A stretch of 64,000 bases of DNA from Deinandra increscens subsp. villosa (lineage: Eukaryota; Streptophyta; Magnoliopsida; Asterales; Asteraceae), in the NCBI GenBank assembly GCA_039602395.1, contig JBCNJP010000003.1, positions 67,987,917 to 68,051,916 of the forward strand, in the 5' to 3' direction. Of this stretch, positions 30,490 to 41,983 are shown one piece after another. How positions within the stretch are numbered: the stretch's first letter is position 1; each line of letters starts with the position of its first letter. A program made the translations under genes and the position numbers. The notes under the pieces are model-generated. The model was not told the origin of the DNA. It worked only from the letters and a program-made list of their open reading frames with translations, and searched no databases.

Positions 30490-31190
30490 ATTTGGCGCCC
30501 ACCGTGGGGCAAACGGTGTTTGAATTCGATTAAGAGCCTTGATCTTCTTCCCATAACCAATTCTTGAAAATGTCAAGCCAACCAAAGATTACTTCGAAAT
30601 CTGTTTCATCCACTAAACCAACTGTCGACACCGGTCTTCCCCCGATGCCGAAAAAAGTGACCGGCACCGACGCTAAAAGAGTGGAATACCCCACTTTTAC
30701 TGGATCTCAAGGTACGTCCACTGACTCTGCTATTTCTAATAACGATCTGTATGTTTTGATCAGGCACATGAAGACTCATGTGGATGAGCAAGACAAAACC
30801 AACGAGAAAATGATGAAGGAGATCATGGAATTGAAGAAATCAAAGAAACCAGTAGAGGAGACCAGTCCTTTGATGCCAAAATCATTCGGTTTTGACTCCC
30901 CGGAAATATCGGAGCAGCCGAAACAGAAAGCGAATTCCTCTACTGCCCCAAAATCAGGTATTGCAATGGCTACTACTGCAGGATTCTCAGGCTCTCAGCG
31001 CCAAAAGACTTCCAGGGTGATAGATTTGGAGTACTCTGGATTCTACTCCGAGCAGCCCCCAGAATCTTACTACAAAGGATATGGAAGTCAGCAGCTGCCG
31101 AGATACTCGGACCAACCACCAGTCGGGTTTTCAAGCCAGCAAGTGCCGAGAGTCCCGATACAACAACCTATATCTCAACCACAGCGGTTC
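30490..31190 (+). mobile_element. Truncated Tat copy (PBS and gag start only)
   Basis: Follows LTR 2 with the primer site at 30493-30510 and the first 620 bp of gag. Homology to the full element stops after CGGTTCA at about 31190, where the sequence joins unrelated AGACCAAAACAATC. The same breakpoint is found in copy 2 (about 42605), so it precedes the duplication. Confidence 0.85.
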
Positions 31191-31268
31191 AAGACCAAAA
31201 CAATCACCATCCCAAAACTCCCCATAGCACCCAGGAACACCATCCTCACGGAGGGTCCATCACCATAA
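30570..31268 (+). CDS. Truncated Tat gag with foreign C-terminus
   Basis: Open from ATG 30570 (MSSQPKITSK). Reads the gag N-terminal 207 residues without the stop that breaks the full element's gag, then 25 residues (KTKTITIPKLP to TEGPSP) encoded by the flanking sequence, stop TAA 31266-31268. The N-terminal gag part is Pro/Ser/Gln-rich with a short Lys/Glu helix. Open, but probably a fragment with no own function. A twin is at 41984-42682. Confidence 0.55.
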   Translation: MSSQPKITSKSVSSTKPTVDTGLPPMPKKVTGTDAKRVEYPTFTGSQGTSTDSAISNNDLYVLIRHMKTHVDEQDKTNEKMMKEIMELKKSKKPVEETSPLMPKSFGFDSPEISEQPKQKANSSTAPKSGIAMATTAGFSGSQRQKTSRVIDLEYSGFYSEQPPESYYKGYGSQQLPRYSDQPPVGFSSQQVPRVPIQQPISQPQRFKTKTITIPKLPIAPRNTILTEGPSP

Positions 31269-31310
31269 CACCCCCCCCCCCCCCCACCACCACCACACAC
31301 ACATACCATT
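31266..31310. repeat. Poly-C and CAC repeats at the truncation junction
   Basis: A run of 17-18 C is followed by CAC and CA repeats. Copy 2 (42684-42720) has a shorter C run and more CAC units, so the site is unstable. Confidence 0.85.
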
Positions 31311-32461
31311 TTAAGATCTAATTAGTCCAGGTTAGTTTAGGAGATTTATTAAAAAAAATTAATAATAAGAGGGGAGTTATGAGTACACATTTTTTAAGTA
31401 AAATCCCCGTTTGCTGACGTGGCTAACACGTGGTTCATAATGCCCCTCAAGGGGGTTATAACTACACATAGTCTAAGACCATTGACGATTATGGTATTTG
31501 GAGTGGACCCGAGACTCGCAGGTGGTGGAAGATTGGAAAAGGATGATATAACAAAGTGAACTTAGGTCGGTGGGTGGAATTGGTAGGTCAGTGAGGGAGA
31601 TGATGGATAAGCACACAATGGGTTTAATGATGGTATCAGAGTCGATTTTGGTAGCCGTGTTGGTGCAAATAGTGTCGGGGTTGGTGGGGGTGTAGTTTCT
31701 GCGAATGTGGGGTTTTGTGGTGGTTCAAGGTATGATGGGGTGTCACTGGATGGTGTAGAACCGAATGAATTAAATGTAATTACCGTTGGGGGATCGTTTC
31801 TTGGTCATATCGACATGTTATGTACAGAATTTTTTTGTAAACTCAATCGGTTACATTAAACGTCTCGAATGATAACAAATACCAAAGGTGCATACATAGA
31901 GTTTAGGCACGAGGGAGATCAGACTTGATCTCCCCTCTCACAGAGATCAGAACAAACTCAAAACTTCACAAACTCAACGAATGAAGCGAAGAATCTATCT
32001 ATTTATAGTGTTGTTGACCCAGCGACGGAGCAGTCCACCGAATGAGCTCATTCTTTGGGTGACATGCTCATTCGTTACCAACGAATGAGCACCTAACATC
32101 TTTATTCATTGCATCTTGTCGTCCCGTCTGTTAGTTCATCCGTATAGTAACGACCACACCAGGAACTTGTTATAAAACATTAAATGAACCCGGAAATAAC
32201 GCCTCGAATAAACTGGCGATTTGATCAACCAATTTAGCCAAAGTACTTGTTTGTGAATCAAAATAGAATTGAGGTTTTTGAAGCCGTTGCGTAGTGCGGA
32301 GAGGTGGACGACGGTTTGTGAGAGGTGTGAGGTGGTTTATGAGGAAGTAACGATAGTGATGGCAATGAGTTGGTCAAACCGTATCAGACAACATTGTAAC
32401 AGTATCATCGGTAAAAGAGGAACCAATTGCGGAAAGAAGAGAGCGAAAATGAAATCACCAT
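31311..32461 (+). other. Decayed copia 5' part, no intact gene
   Basis: TGGTATCAGAG at 31632 resembles a copia primer site and is followed by G-rich leader-like sequence. Around 31800-32260 there is probably another insertion, unrecognised. CGAATGAGC motifs near 32040-32095 form an inverted repeat. Its gag begins beyond 32775. Confidence 0.35.
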
Positions 32462-32774
32462 TGATGTAAGCCAATTCGAGATGGCTAGTCCCCCAATTTA
32501 TCCATTGAGTGGGTTAGGCTCCAAAAAACAAAGATAAATAAAACTATAACTTTTGAATCAATCATATCTTCTCCATATATCCAAAGCAAATTACATTATA
32601 TAGAAAAAATTAATGCAAGAACCACCAACACTACTGTGAGGCTGTGATAATGAATCACTTCATCGAAAACATAGGAACAAACCTAGTAGCATAATCAAAC
32701 AAACGATGTGGATAGTTGATTGGGTCATGGTATGGCCCATTAACCATAACCAGTTGGGTTGGATTGTATCAACA
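32462..32774 (-). repeat. Dispersed repeat, candidate minus-strand LTR (copy 2)
   Basis: Aligns to 19518-19835. On the minus strand it runs TGTTGATACAATCC to CTTACATCA. It interrupts the decayed copia gag, whose reading resumes directly after it. Confidence 0.45.
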
Positions 32775-33737
32775 CTGTATGCCAAGAATGGACCAAAATC
32801 AAAACGATATTCCACATCAATAAAGGCTCACGAGCAGTGGCCCTTGCAGGTGAATTATGCGACTTCACGCTCACGGTGTGCTCATCCATGGACAACTATT
32901 GTCCTTCGTTTAAAGAACTTGTTGACCAACTCGGGAAATTCACATCCCCATTTCTAAATATCATCTGGTCGTATAATTAGTACAAGGTCTCCCACCTAAT
33001 TTTAATATTGTTACCTCGTTCATCAAACAATCATTCCACATCACCTGGGATAAGGCTTGGAATTCTGCTACAGTTAGAACAACAACATGTCATAACTTGA
33101 AAAACCCACCTCCAGATAGTCCACATTGCACCTTCTGATCGTAACCAATTTAGTCCTCCAAACAGAAACTCGCTATTGGTACCAACAATCTCCTCAGAAC
33201 AGGGGCCAAATGAACATTTATCGAGAACGTGGTCGATCTATCTTGGTTATGGGAGGGGATACCACCATAACAACGATAACTTTGGCAATCACTTGCTTGA
33301 AACTCTCAAAATTGGGAACAAAATTGGACCTCTCCACCTGCGTCCTACCAAAACCAACCTACCCTATTTATATCACCCCAATATCGATGGCCCAGTGTCC
33401 CCCCCCCCCCCATCCGGTCCACCATACTCCAAACCAAAATCAATATGTTGCCCACTTCACTCACTACCGATCCAACATCATACAGATATACTCTTGGGTC
33501 CAATCTAGATCTTTGATCATGTAATATTTTCAGCCCAACCGATCTCACTCAGGCAATGCAGCCGGTCCATAACATCCAATGACTCCCAGTGGTACATGGA
33601 CACCAATGATTCATATCATCTCATCGTTAATGAAGGTAAGTTTACTACTACTATGTTTAAATCTACTGTTGCATATATTTTTGTTGGTGATGCAATGACT
33701 ATCCCAATTTGTGGGTCCAAACATGCTACTCATCATT
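32775..33737 (+). pseudogene. Decayed copia gag and protease
   Basis: Reads EWTKIKTIFHINKGSRA and SMDNYCPSFKELVDQLG, the UBN2-type gag pattern, with stops from 32978 on. A protease piece near 33590 reads WYMDTNDSYH (active-site Gly-Ala lost), then VGDAMTIPICGSKHATHH. It is cut at 33737 by an LTR insertion. A poly-C run (33402-33411) differs in length between the copies. Confidence 0.7.
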
Positions 33738-34112
33738 GTTAGAGCATAATCATATGCTACAGTGTGTCTCCTGTGTTGTATCTAAAATAGAGCTTTGTGT
33801 TGAGTCTTAGTGTCAACACCAAGATTCTAACCACTGGTTAGGAGCCATCCAACCAATGGTTAGCTGGTCAGTGAACCAATGGTTAGCAGTGAACCAATGG
33901 TTAGTTGGTTGGTTCGTTGTTTAGTTAATAACACACCCTAAATAGGTTGATGTGTTTAGAAAGCTTAGAACTTTAGCTCATTCATCTAAATTTTGTTGTG
34001 TAATCTCTCTCAAAGCATATCAATACAATCTCTTTGTGTTTACTCTTCGTGTCATTGAATTGATCTCATAATCACTAGATTAGCAAACGATCCATCGCTC
34101 CATGTCTTTACA
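33738..34112 (+). mobile_element. Copia LTR inserted in the older copia
   Basis: 375 bp, TGTTAGAGC...TTTACA, followed by primer site TGGTATCAGAGC (34115-34126). It has four copies of an AACCAATGGTTAG-like motif (33831-33912) upstream of the promoter position. In copy 2 of the block the promoter reads TATAAATA (45358-45365); here the same place reads CCTAAATA, so the TATA box is lost. The interior is truncated after about 34600, and no 3' LTR is seen. Confidence 0.75.
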
Positions 34113-34619
34113 AGTGGTATCAGAGCTTTCTGGTTCCATTTGCTGATCAAATTTTAGTGATTTCTTACTACATTGGCTAAGATAAAAAGGCAACGCATAA
34201 GATAAAAAATTGAAAAAGATCAAAATTGAAAAATTGCTCATTGGGAAATGATGGTACATTGGCTAACGTTTCTGACTCGCGGATAGAATAAGTGAAAAAG
34301 CCATAAGATCATTGTTCGATGTGCTAGGAAGGCTGGGCAAATCTGAAAGTATTCAAATGTGATATACATTAAATCTGATGCTTGACCTAGTGGACAACAT
34401 CTTGATACGTATTTCAAGATATCAAGAAAAAGATATTTGAAAATAAAATGAGAAGTCACTGTGTATACGTGTGTTCATTTTGGAAAGATTTAAACATGTT
34501 TGATTTTCTTTATTTTCCTAAACGATCGGACTTTCTCTGCGTATCGAAGGATCGACCTGATTGTTGTTCGTTTGAGGTTCTGTTTTATTTTCTTTGGTGT
34601 TTCTTTAATTCATCGGACT
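34113..34619 (+). other. Interior remnant of the inserted copia, no gene
   Basis: Follows the primer site. AT-rich with AAAATTGAAAAA repeats, then merges into the older copia's integrase region near 34620. No coding region recognised. Confidence 0.4.
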
Positions 34620-36746
34620 TTCTTATATAATTTGTGTCAAATTTTAAAACACAAACGGTTATCCTTTTTTTATTCTGTTTTCGTCACTGTCCCATTTGAT
34701 TTAATTCATCGTGATCTTTGGGCCTCCCCTATTTTGAGCAAATATGGTTACAAATATTATATGATTTTAATTGATAACTTTACTCATTACGTTTGGGTAT
34801 ACATGGTAAAATTCAAATATGAGACCTTCACAAACTTTGTTAAACTTCACCAATTAGTTAGCACTCAATCAATCGCAAAATTAAAACCTTTAAATGAGAT
34901 CATGGTGGTGAACTGGAGCGGAACTAGAAAAGTTTTAGAGGAGTCCATTTTTTTACGGAGTCACTATTTTTAGATATTTCAGTTTCATAGAAACATACAT
35001 AAAGAAATTTGGTCTAGATCGGGTTGGCCAAATAAGATAAATACGGAAGAATGGTCAATAGATTTACAGATTTGTCCGAAATCCACAATGCGTTACCACT
35101 CATTTACTCTCCTCACTAAAACTAATAAAAAAAGGTGGAGAAAAGGTGCATTACCCCATTTATACAACACTAAATAATGAAAAAAAAAAGTAAGGGAAAA
35201 AAACATAGAGCACATTTATGCAATACTAAATTTAATAAGAAAAAAGATGGGGTCTTTAAATTCATTATGGTTTATGTGGCTTTTGGAATTGGATCCTCCT
35301 TTTGTATTCTAGCAAGATCAATGTTACTTATGAAAGCTGGCTATGAAACAGCCAATCGGCTTTTCTACAAAATGCATTTTCCGTGTCCCCATGTCTTTCT
35401 TTGATGCCAACCCATCCGGTCGAATTCTAAATAGAGTGGCCGAATTCTAAATAGAGTAAGTAAATACATCTTTTTCTTATATTTTTAATTAATAATTACG
35501 TAACTTGATTTTAAGAACTTTTTTGCAGGTCTCTACAGACCAAACTGCAATGGACTTGAAGTTTAAATAAATAAATAGAGGTATATTTAATAAAAAAAAC
35601 CTAGGGAAAAAACATAATGCAAGGTACAAGTTCGAACTTGCGGCTATTCACATTCCAACGGACAAGATTACCACTACGCTAGTGCACATCTTCAGTTGAA
35701 TTGCCAAACTACTTTGTTAATAACCTCTCATTACAAAGTTGAGGACGTCCCCGGGACCCCGGGCCTATTACAAGTCTGCCCGTGGTGGTGAATTTGACAA
35801 GAATGAGTTTAAATCATTTGCCCACTCACACGGTCTAATCTTTCGATTTTCATGTCCCCGGATGTCTCAACAAAATGGACGGGTCGAATGGATGATATGT
35901 CGACTCAACAACATCATCTGCACCTTATTCACTCATACTCACTTACCACCCTCCTTTTGGTTTGAAGCCTTACATATCACCACTTACCTCCACAATATAC
36001 TACCTACTAAGACTCAATTTAGCAATCCCAAATTTTCCCTTATACATGCGATAACCCGACTTATGACCAAGGTGTGCAGTTGCGCTTGCTATCCTAAGTT
36101 CCCAACATGTGAGCCACGTCCTACACAAACTTCATTCTCCTTCCACCAAATTTATGTATTTTCTCGGGTTTCCTAGAATTTTCGAGGCTACCAATTCTAT
36201 GATCTATCCACCAGAAAAGTCCACATATCCCGTCATATTACTTTTAATGAATACTCGTTCATGTTTACCGAGAATACCCAACTCGAGCCACCTTCCTATC
36301 AATTATTTGACGATCTCCCATTCCCACTTTTTTGCATCCACATGTGCCGATTGCCATACCCAATCCACATATAACCACATTCCATGCCACCCCACATTCG
36401 CACATACCCAACTACCTCCCTCTGCCTAAATCACCAACCCAAAACACCAATTTTCATATATTCTTGTCGAAAACAACCACTCATTTCCACTTTCATTAAC
36501 CCTCCCTCACAACTCCAAAAACCTGTTGCCACCAGTTCAACCACCTCGACTGCCAACACCATCCACCAAACATCCTATGACTACCCGAGAAAAAACCAAG
36601 ATTGTTAACCCATTTCCAAACTCGATTTGCACACCATAACATCCTCTCCAATTTCACGGTTACCCACCTGTCTCACCCAAGCCTATTCAGACTAAATTGG
36701 AAACTTGTTATGGAAAATGAAGTTAAGGCGTTACGGGAACACAACA
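34620..36746 (+). pseudogene. Decayed copia integrase to RT start
   Basis: The first piece (34620-34912) has KHKRLSFFYS, VPFDLIHRDLWASP and YYMILIDNFTHYVWVY. An hAT-type element splits it, and the second piece (35785 on) reads GGEFDKNEFKSFAHSHGLIFRF, SCPRMSQQNGRVEWM and LPPSFWFEALH. The interruption lies exactly in the D(N/H)GGE motif of the second catalytic Asp. From about 36130 it continues in shifted frames (FLGFPRIF, HITFNEYSF) to ENEVKAL, the usual RT entry, and is cut at 36747 by a new LTR. Confidence 0.75.
34913..35784 (-). mobile_element. hAT-type non-autonomous element C
   Basis: 872 bp with the 8-bp TSD GTGGTGAA (34905-34912 and 35785-35792). The left end is CTGGAGCGGAACTAG; the right end, reversed, is CACGGGCAGACTTG. 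Internal sequence near the right end matches element A (13905) in reverse orientation (CCCCGGGACCCC, GTTGAGG). It contains AATTCTAAATAGAGT twice in copy 1 but once in copy 2. Confidence 0.85.
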
Positions 36747-37284
36747 TGTAACACCCTGCTCAAAACCATCTAAATTGGGCCGGAAAATTTTGCAAGAAAA
36801 TAAAGAAAGAAATTTCATAAGCGATCTTCACGAACCGTTGGATCCCTATTACACTCTTCACGGTCCACAAGACCCAGAAACCCATCGGGTCGGATGCGCT
36901 ACCCGTCAGGTAGGATCCGCGCATTGATTTATCATTTTTCGCGGACCGTAGGTGCTTTCTTACGCTCCCCACCGTCTGTTACGCCCCAGTCGATATAAAT
37001 GAGGTTTTTCCCCATTTTTGCTCATTTCACACGGATTTCTCCAAGCATTACTCTCTTTCTCGTCTACTCAACACCCCAAAAGTTGTTCTCTTCGAATCTA
37101 AGGCCATCTATCACCATTATAAGCTCTCTAAGTCCTTGTGAGTGCTCATAACACTTATTTCCATCATTCTTTTCACTTAGTTCCTTGAATTAAACTCTAA
37201 TCGGTGGGTGTTCTTACTCGAAAGGTCCATGCATGTGCGATCCATGGCAATCTACAGCTAGAGGAGCAAGCCCAAGTGATAAAC
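36747..37284 (+). mobile_element. LTR start, TGTAACACCC type
   Basis: TGTAACACCCTGCTC begins where the copia RT reading stops. A TATA box (TATAAAT, 36994-37000) is followed by a CT-rich leader-like tract. At 37285 a second LTR-like start (TGTAACATTTGC) appears, so the first LTR seems interrupted. No PBS seen. Confidence 0.5.
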
Positions 37285-38676
37285 TGTAACATTTGCAAAT
37301 TAACCGGTTGTGAAACCCGGCCCATTTTAAAATTTCATTATGTCCCGATTTTTGGATTATTATGTGTCAGGAGAAGTTTTGGGTTCTTATACCCTAATTT
37401 AAAGCTTTTAAATGATTCATAATCAAAATAAAATAATTAATTAATTTTTTTTTTACCCAAATTGGATTCCTTGAATCGAAAGGTAATGCAATTCGCGATT
37501 TCAGTACGCGATTTGTCGTTAACTGGGATGTCACATTTTTATGTATCGTAAGTAAATATTGATATATTTATGAGTCTATTAGTCTAAAATCACATCGCAA
37601 GTCATCACGCAAAAGTTGAGTCTTGAAACTTTGGTGATTAACCTAATAATGATACGTACGTAATTTGGCTTGAAAATGCGTTTTGTTTGCTCATAATCTA
37701 ATGTTTTGCTTTCTATATTTGATTTTTTTAGCTCGAATGTGTCTCATATGATTGGGAATGCAAAATGATTAAAAATGGTGAAAATGAGGCTCGAAATCGA
37801 TACAAAACAAAGAGATTAAAGTGAAATCGATAAAACTGACCATAAAACGTATTTATTTAATAATATAATTATAATTTGTAAATTGTTATATATCATATTT
37901 GTACTTCATTATAGTGAAAACAATAAAATGAACCCAACGGGATGCAAAAACCCTATTTAACGTGCAAGTCACCAAAAAACCTCAAAAGTCAACCAAAGTC
38001 AATGGGTTGACCTTGGTAAATGCGTCGCACATCGCGGAGCTTGCCAAGCCGACTGTCGCGATACGCCTTGGATCCAGGACAGGGCATGATCGTTTTTCTC
38101 TAGTATTTAAGCCCATAAACCCATTTTTCTTCTCTATTTTTCACAACCCTAATCATCCTCCAGCCGCCATAAACCCTAAGAAAACCTTTCCTCACAATTT
38201 TTGAAGACCAAGGGCTCGATTTGGATGATTTAAAGCCTAGTTTTGTGTCGGTTTCGCTCTAATTGGTATGTTTTCACAAACTAAACTCCTATCTTCTAGT
38301 ATCCTTGCTAGCTCATGATAAAAATCAGATTTTTATGACTATTTCCTACTAGATCTAGGTTAGACTTGATATGAGAAGTTAGATCTAGTATTTAAATGGT
38401 TAAAGTTAAGATTTTTATGGGTAAAGATTGTATTTTTATTTTTATTTATTTTTATTTTTTTATTCCGCTCCAAAAAAAAGATTGTATTTTTATTCAATTT
38501 CTACTAATTTTCTTGTTGGTTCTTGATGGATCTTGTTAAAGGTTATGCGTTGTCCATGAATCATCATAAAGTTAGGAACTTGGCTATAGATCTAGAGTAT
38601 TACCAAGAGGAAGATTCGCGTCTTGATTTTAGATATAGAGTTTTGTTCATGTGAATTGATAAATTGATGATTTTTA

Positions 38677-38679
<3 letters not shown>

Positions 38680-38719
<40 letters not shown>
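38680..38719. repeat. AT microsatellite
   Basis: (TA)n of about 40 bp; the same place in copy 2 is 50083-50120. Confidence 0.95.
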
Positions 38720-38722
<3 letters not shown>

Positions 38723-38898
38723 GTACGCATGTTTAAATCTATGATATAACGATAGTTGATGATAAATCTAGGAGGGTTATGCATGATTAGTCATGAACGA
38801 GTTCGTTTTGAATGAATTGTATGGAAATGATTGTAACTTAAATTATTATTTCATTTGAAAATGGTTAAATTAGGGCTAATGTTGGAAATAAACCATTG

Positions 38899-38899
<1 letters not shown>

Positions 38900-38949
<50 letters not shown>
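38900..38949. repeat. AT microsatellite, the empty Helitron site
   Basis: (AT)n of about 50 bp. In copy 2 the matching tract is split: 50299-50317 on one side and 60031-60066 on the other of the Helitron pair. Confidence 0.95.
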
Positions 38950-38954
<5 letters not shown>

Positions 38955-39693
38955 ATTCATGCTAGGTTATGTATAAATAATATACTTATGATTAGATTAG
39001 TATTAAATTAACTTTTGAAGAATATATGTGACCTTTGTGATTCCATGAAAAATCAATATATATTGTGGCATCATAAGAATAAATAGTTTCATCTAAAATC
39101 TCTTGTCGTCGCATGTTAGTTTTAGCCATGACCTACCTCCTGACCACGATCGTACGTTATCACCATAATAAAATCACTAACGAGTCGTCGAGTCGATTGT
39201 GTCGTGAAATTATTTATTTATTTACCTTGATTAGTCGTGAATGTCGTCTTGGGGTATATTCATTTCGTTTCATGAAGTCATTCATTCATTTGTGTCTCCA
39301 TATCAGGTGTAGCCCTTCTTTCATTTAAATGTTTTGGGGTGCAACATGTACCATTATTGAAAAATATCTAAACGCTTTATTATGAAATCAAACATGCAAT
39401 TCTATGTGCTCTATGTGTGATACCCTGATTATGTGATATTTGTGGATTATTTGTGTGGTATTCTCTAATCGCTAGTCGCTAGTCTCTAATCACATGTGTA
39501 CCACTAACCATCGAGCCATGGAAACAATGATAGATATATTGGCTGACAACCCACCTGACCTGCCTCGCGTTGGCGCCGGCTGATTGCTCCCTTATTGTCT
39601 AGGTTTGGTGCACATCACTCATACTTGTTGATCATGATTAGATACTTACACTTGACTAATTGAATCACAAAGTTGTAATCTATGTAGTATACT

Positions 39694-40609
39694 TATAGTC
39701 ATTATGTGCAATGTGATTTAAATACATGATTTAGTATTGTGAATAGCTTGACAACCCATGAACTGTACTTATCTTGCTTAAAATGTAAACTAGTCATTTT
39801 CGGGTTTCGAGCGAAACTACCGGGCGAAACTATAGTGTCGCCCGGCTAGTCTACCCTCTGACTACCAGAGCCAGTTTCGCCTGGCCAGCGAAACTAGCCT
39901 CTGATATATAATATCTTAATAAAACCCTAGTTTCACCATTTGCCTCCTTTACACAAAAACACACACACACTCCATCTTTCTCCTGGAAATCTGGTCAGTC
40001 GAGATTCACACCGAGCCATCGAGATCTCAGCTCCGAACCATCATCCAACAAGCTTGGAGATCGAACCGTGAGTCCCAAAACCACCATTTTTATGTTTTCT
40101 ATGTGTTTTCTTAAAAAGCATGCTTGAATCTTCATGTAATCACCTGATCTCTTGATATGTTGCTTAGGAATGCTAGATCTGTTATAAAGTTTGTAACTTT
40201 ACGTGTGAAATCCATCCATAATGAAAATCCATGCTAGATTAGGTCATTTAGGGTTTTAAATGTATTTTGGTGATTTGATGATGAAAACCCATGATTAAGG
40301 TGTTAAAGCTTACTGATTTATGTTGGTAAATGATTATGCATGCTAGATATTGAATTACATGAAATATGAAAGCTGTTAGATTGATTTTTAGGCTGATTTG
40401 TGAGTTTTTCGCGACCAGCGAAACTGTACTGTTCTCTGGGCGAAACTATGTAGCGAAACTATGTATATCTTCATCCAGCGACACTATGTAGCGAAACTGT
40501 AGTGTCGCCGGGTAAACCAACCAGACCTGTTCGGACGAAACTACCGAGCGAAATTCCCTGAACGAAAGTTCAAACCAGTTTCGGGCGAAACTAGGCTAGC
40601 GAAACTGTG
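39694..40609. repeat. Sequence unique to copy 1, GCGAAACT motifs
   Basis: No gene. From 39800 it holds many (A)GCGAAACTA or reverse AGTTTCGC motifs, densest at 39805-39900 and 40410-40608, up to the edge of the N run. In between lie a TATA-like TATATAATAT (about 39905) and a leader-like CACACACACTCC stretch, so this may be an LTR of another element. Confidence 0.5.
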
Positions 40610-41109
40610 NNNNNNNNNNNNNNNNNNNNNNNNNNNNNNNNNNNNNNNNNNNNNNNNNNNNNNNNNNNNNNNNNNNNNNNNNNNNNNNNNNNNNNNNNNN
40701 NNNNNNNNNNNNNNNNNNNNNNNNNNNNNNNNNNNNNNNNNNNNNNNNNNNNNNNNNNNNNNNNNNNNNNNNNNNNNNNNNNNNNNNNNNNNNNNNNNNN
40801 NNNNNNNNNNNNNNNNNNNNNNNNNNNNNNNNNNNNNNNNNNNNNNNNNNNNNNNNNNNNNNNNNNNNNNNNNNNNNNNNNNNNNNNNNNNNNNNNNNNN
40901 NNNNNNNNNNNNNNNNNNNNNNNNNNNNNNNNNNNNNNNNNNNNNNNNNNNNNNNNNNNNNNNNNNNNNNNNNNNNNNNNNNNNNNNNNNNNNNNNNNNN
41001 NNNNNNNNNNNNNNNNNNNNNNNNNNNNNNNNNNNNNNNNNNNNNNNNNNNNNNNNNNNNNNNNNNNNNNNNNNNNNNNNNNNNNNNNNNNNNNNNNNNN
41101 NNNNNNNNN
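40610..41109. other. Assembly gap, 500 N
   Basis: Exactly 500 N, so a scaffolding gap of unknown true size. Any protein read through it is meaningless. Confidence 1.
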
Positions 41110-41332
41110 CCTGTGGAAACTCGCGGAAGCTCTAGGGTTTTGCCGAAAAAGGAATTGTGAGAGATAATGAAGAGAAGATGGGGTTTATAAGAAAAAATAT
41201 CGACGGCAATTCCGCCTAGGAAGTTGAGCTAAGCTAATTTCTCTCGGATCATCATTAGTTAAAGATAAGATTTAAATTCAAATTTTCGCCAGCTGGCCCG
41301 CATGCGCCAACCGTCGAAAATTTGGGGGCAAT

Positions 41333-41903
41333 TGTTGGTACCGGATTTCAGGATATGCTGAGCAGCTCGAAAGCACTCCACTGTAAGGATCCTGAAATAT
41401 CTTTATTTACTAACGGTTGTTTTTTCCTTTTTATTTGTTATTCGCAGATTAGCTCGAGTATAAATCACATGTCCTAAAGACTCGGTCAAGCTAACAGAAA
41501 CGTGGACCAAATGGACCTCAACGGCTATGTGGAAGACGTGGACTTAGTTGCTACTTTTTAGGATAGGTTGTTGAAATGTAATCTTTATTTAAAACGAGCT
41601 CTAGGCTTGCACACACACACCTTTTTTATGATCAGAACTCTCTGCAACACTTAGAATACGAGCTCATTTCATTTGTACTAAAAACTTTCATCATATAAAA
41701 GTTTTAGGAGGCAGGTACTTTGAACCGGCCCCCGAGGTTTTTTGCTAGGCTCCTTGAGGATACTCAAGGATTCCTAGATTTTCCCTCGTTACATCCTCGT
41801 GTCAACATCCAAACTTGCATTTTTCTTGCTAACTTCATCAAACACTCTACCTCACTTACGAAGTTTGATCAACTAATTGCTTAGGCAGTTTTTGACCAAA
41901 ACA
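41333..41903 (+). repeat. Tat LTR 3
   Basis: 571 bp like LTR 1, with the 40-bp segment that LTR 2 lacks. Preceded by the polypurine tract and the start of an antisense ORF (cut by the gap), followed by PBS 41907-41924. Confidence 0.9.
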
Positions 41904-41983
41904 ATTTGGCGCCCACCGTGGGGCAAACGGTGTTTGAATTCGATTAAGAGCCTTGATCTTCTTCCCATAACCAATTCTTGAAA

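Larger units (their letters stand above)
29735..39693. repeat. Large duplicated block, copy 1
   Basis: Nearly identical to 41110-60811 once the 9.7-kb insertion at 50318-60030 is removed. Differences are scattered substitutions, short homopolymer changes, a 39-bp net deletion in LTR 2, and small indels near 35430 and 36340. It ends where the two copies diverge after GTAGTATACT. Confidence 0.95.
37285..39693 (+). mobile_element. Long LTR-like sequence, probably gypsy
   Basis: Starts TGTAACATTTGC. TATTTAA (38104-38110) lies before a GCCCATAAACCC...CCAGCCGCC transcript-start-like region. It then continues AT-rich with two AT microsatellites. The long, gene-free form with a central promoter suggests a chromovirus-like (Tekay-type) LTR of over 2 kb; no PBS or coding part is present in the window. 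Confidence 0.45.

Noticed and set aside
40607..41167. ORF across the N run
   Set aside because: Consists of unknown residues; an artefact of the 500-N gap.
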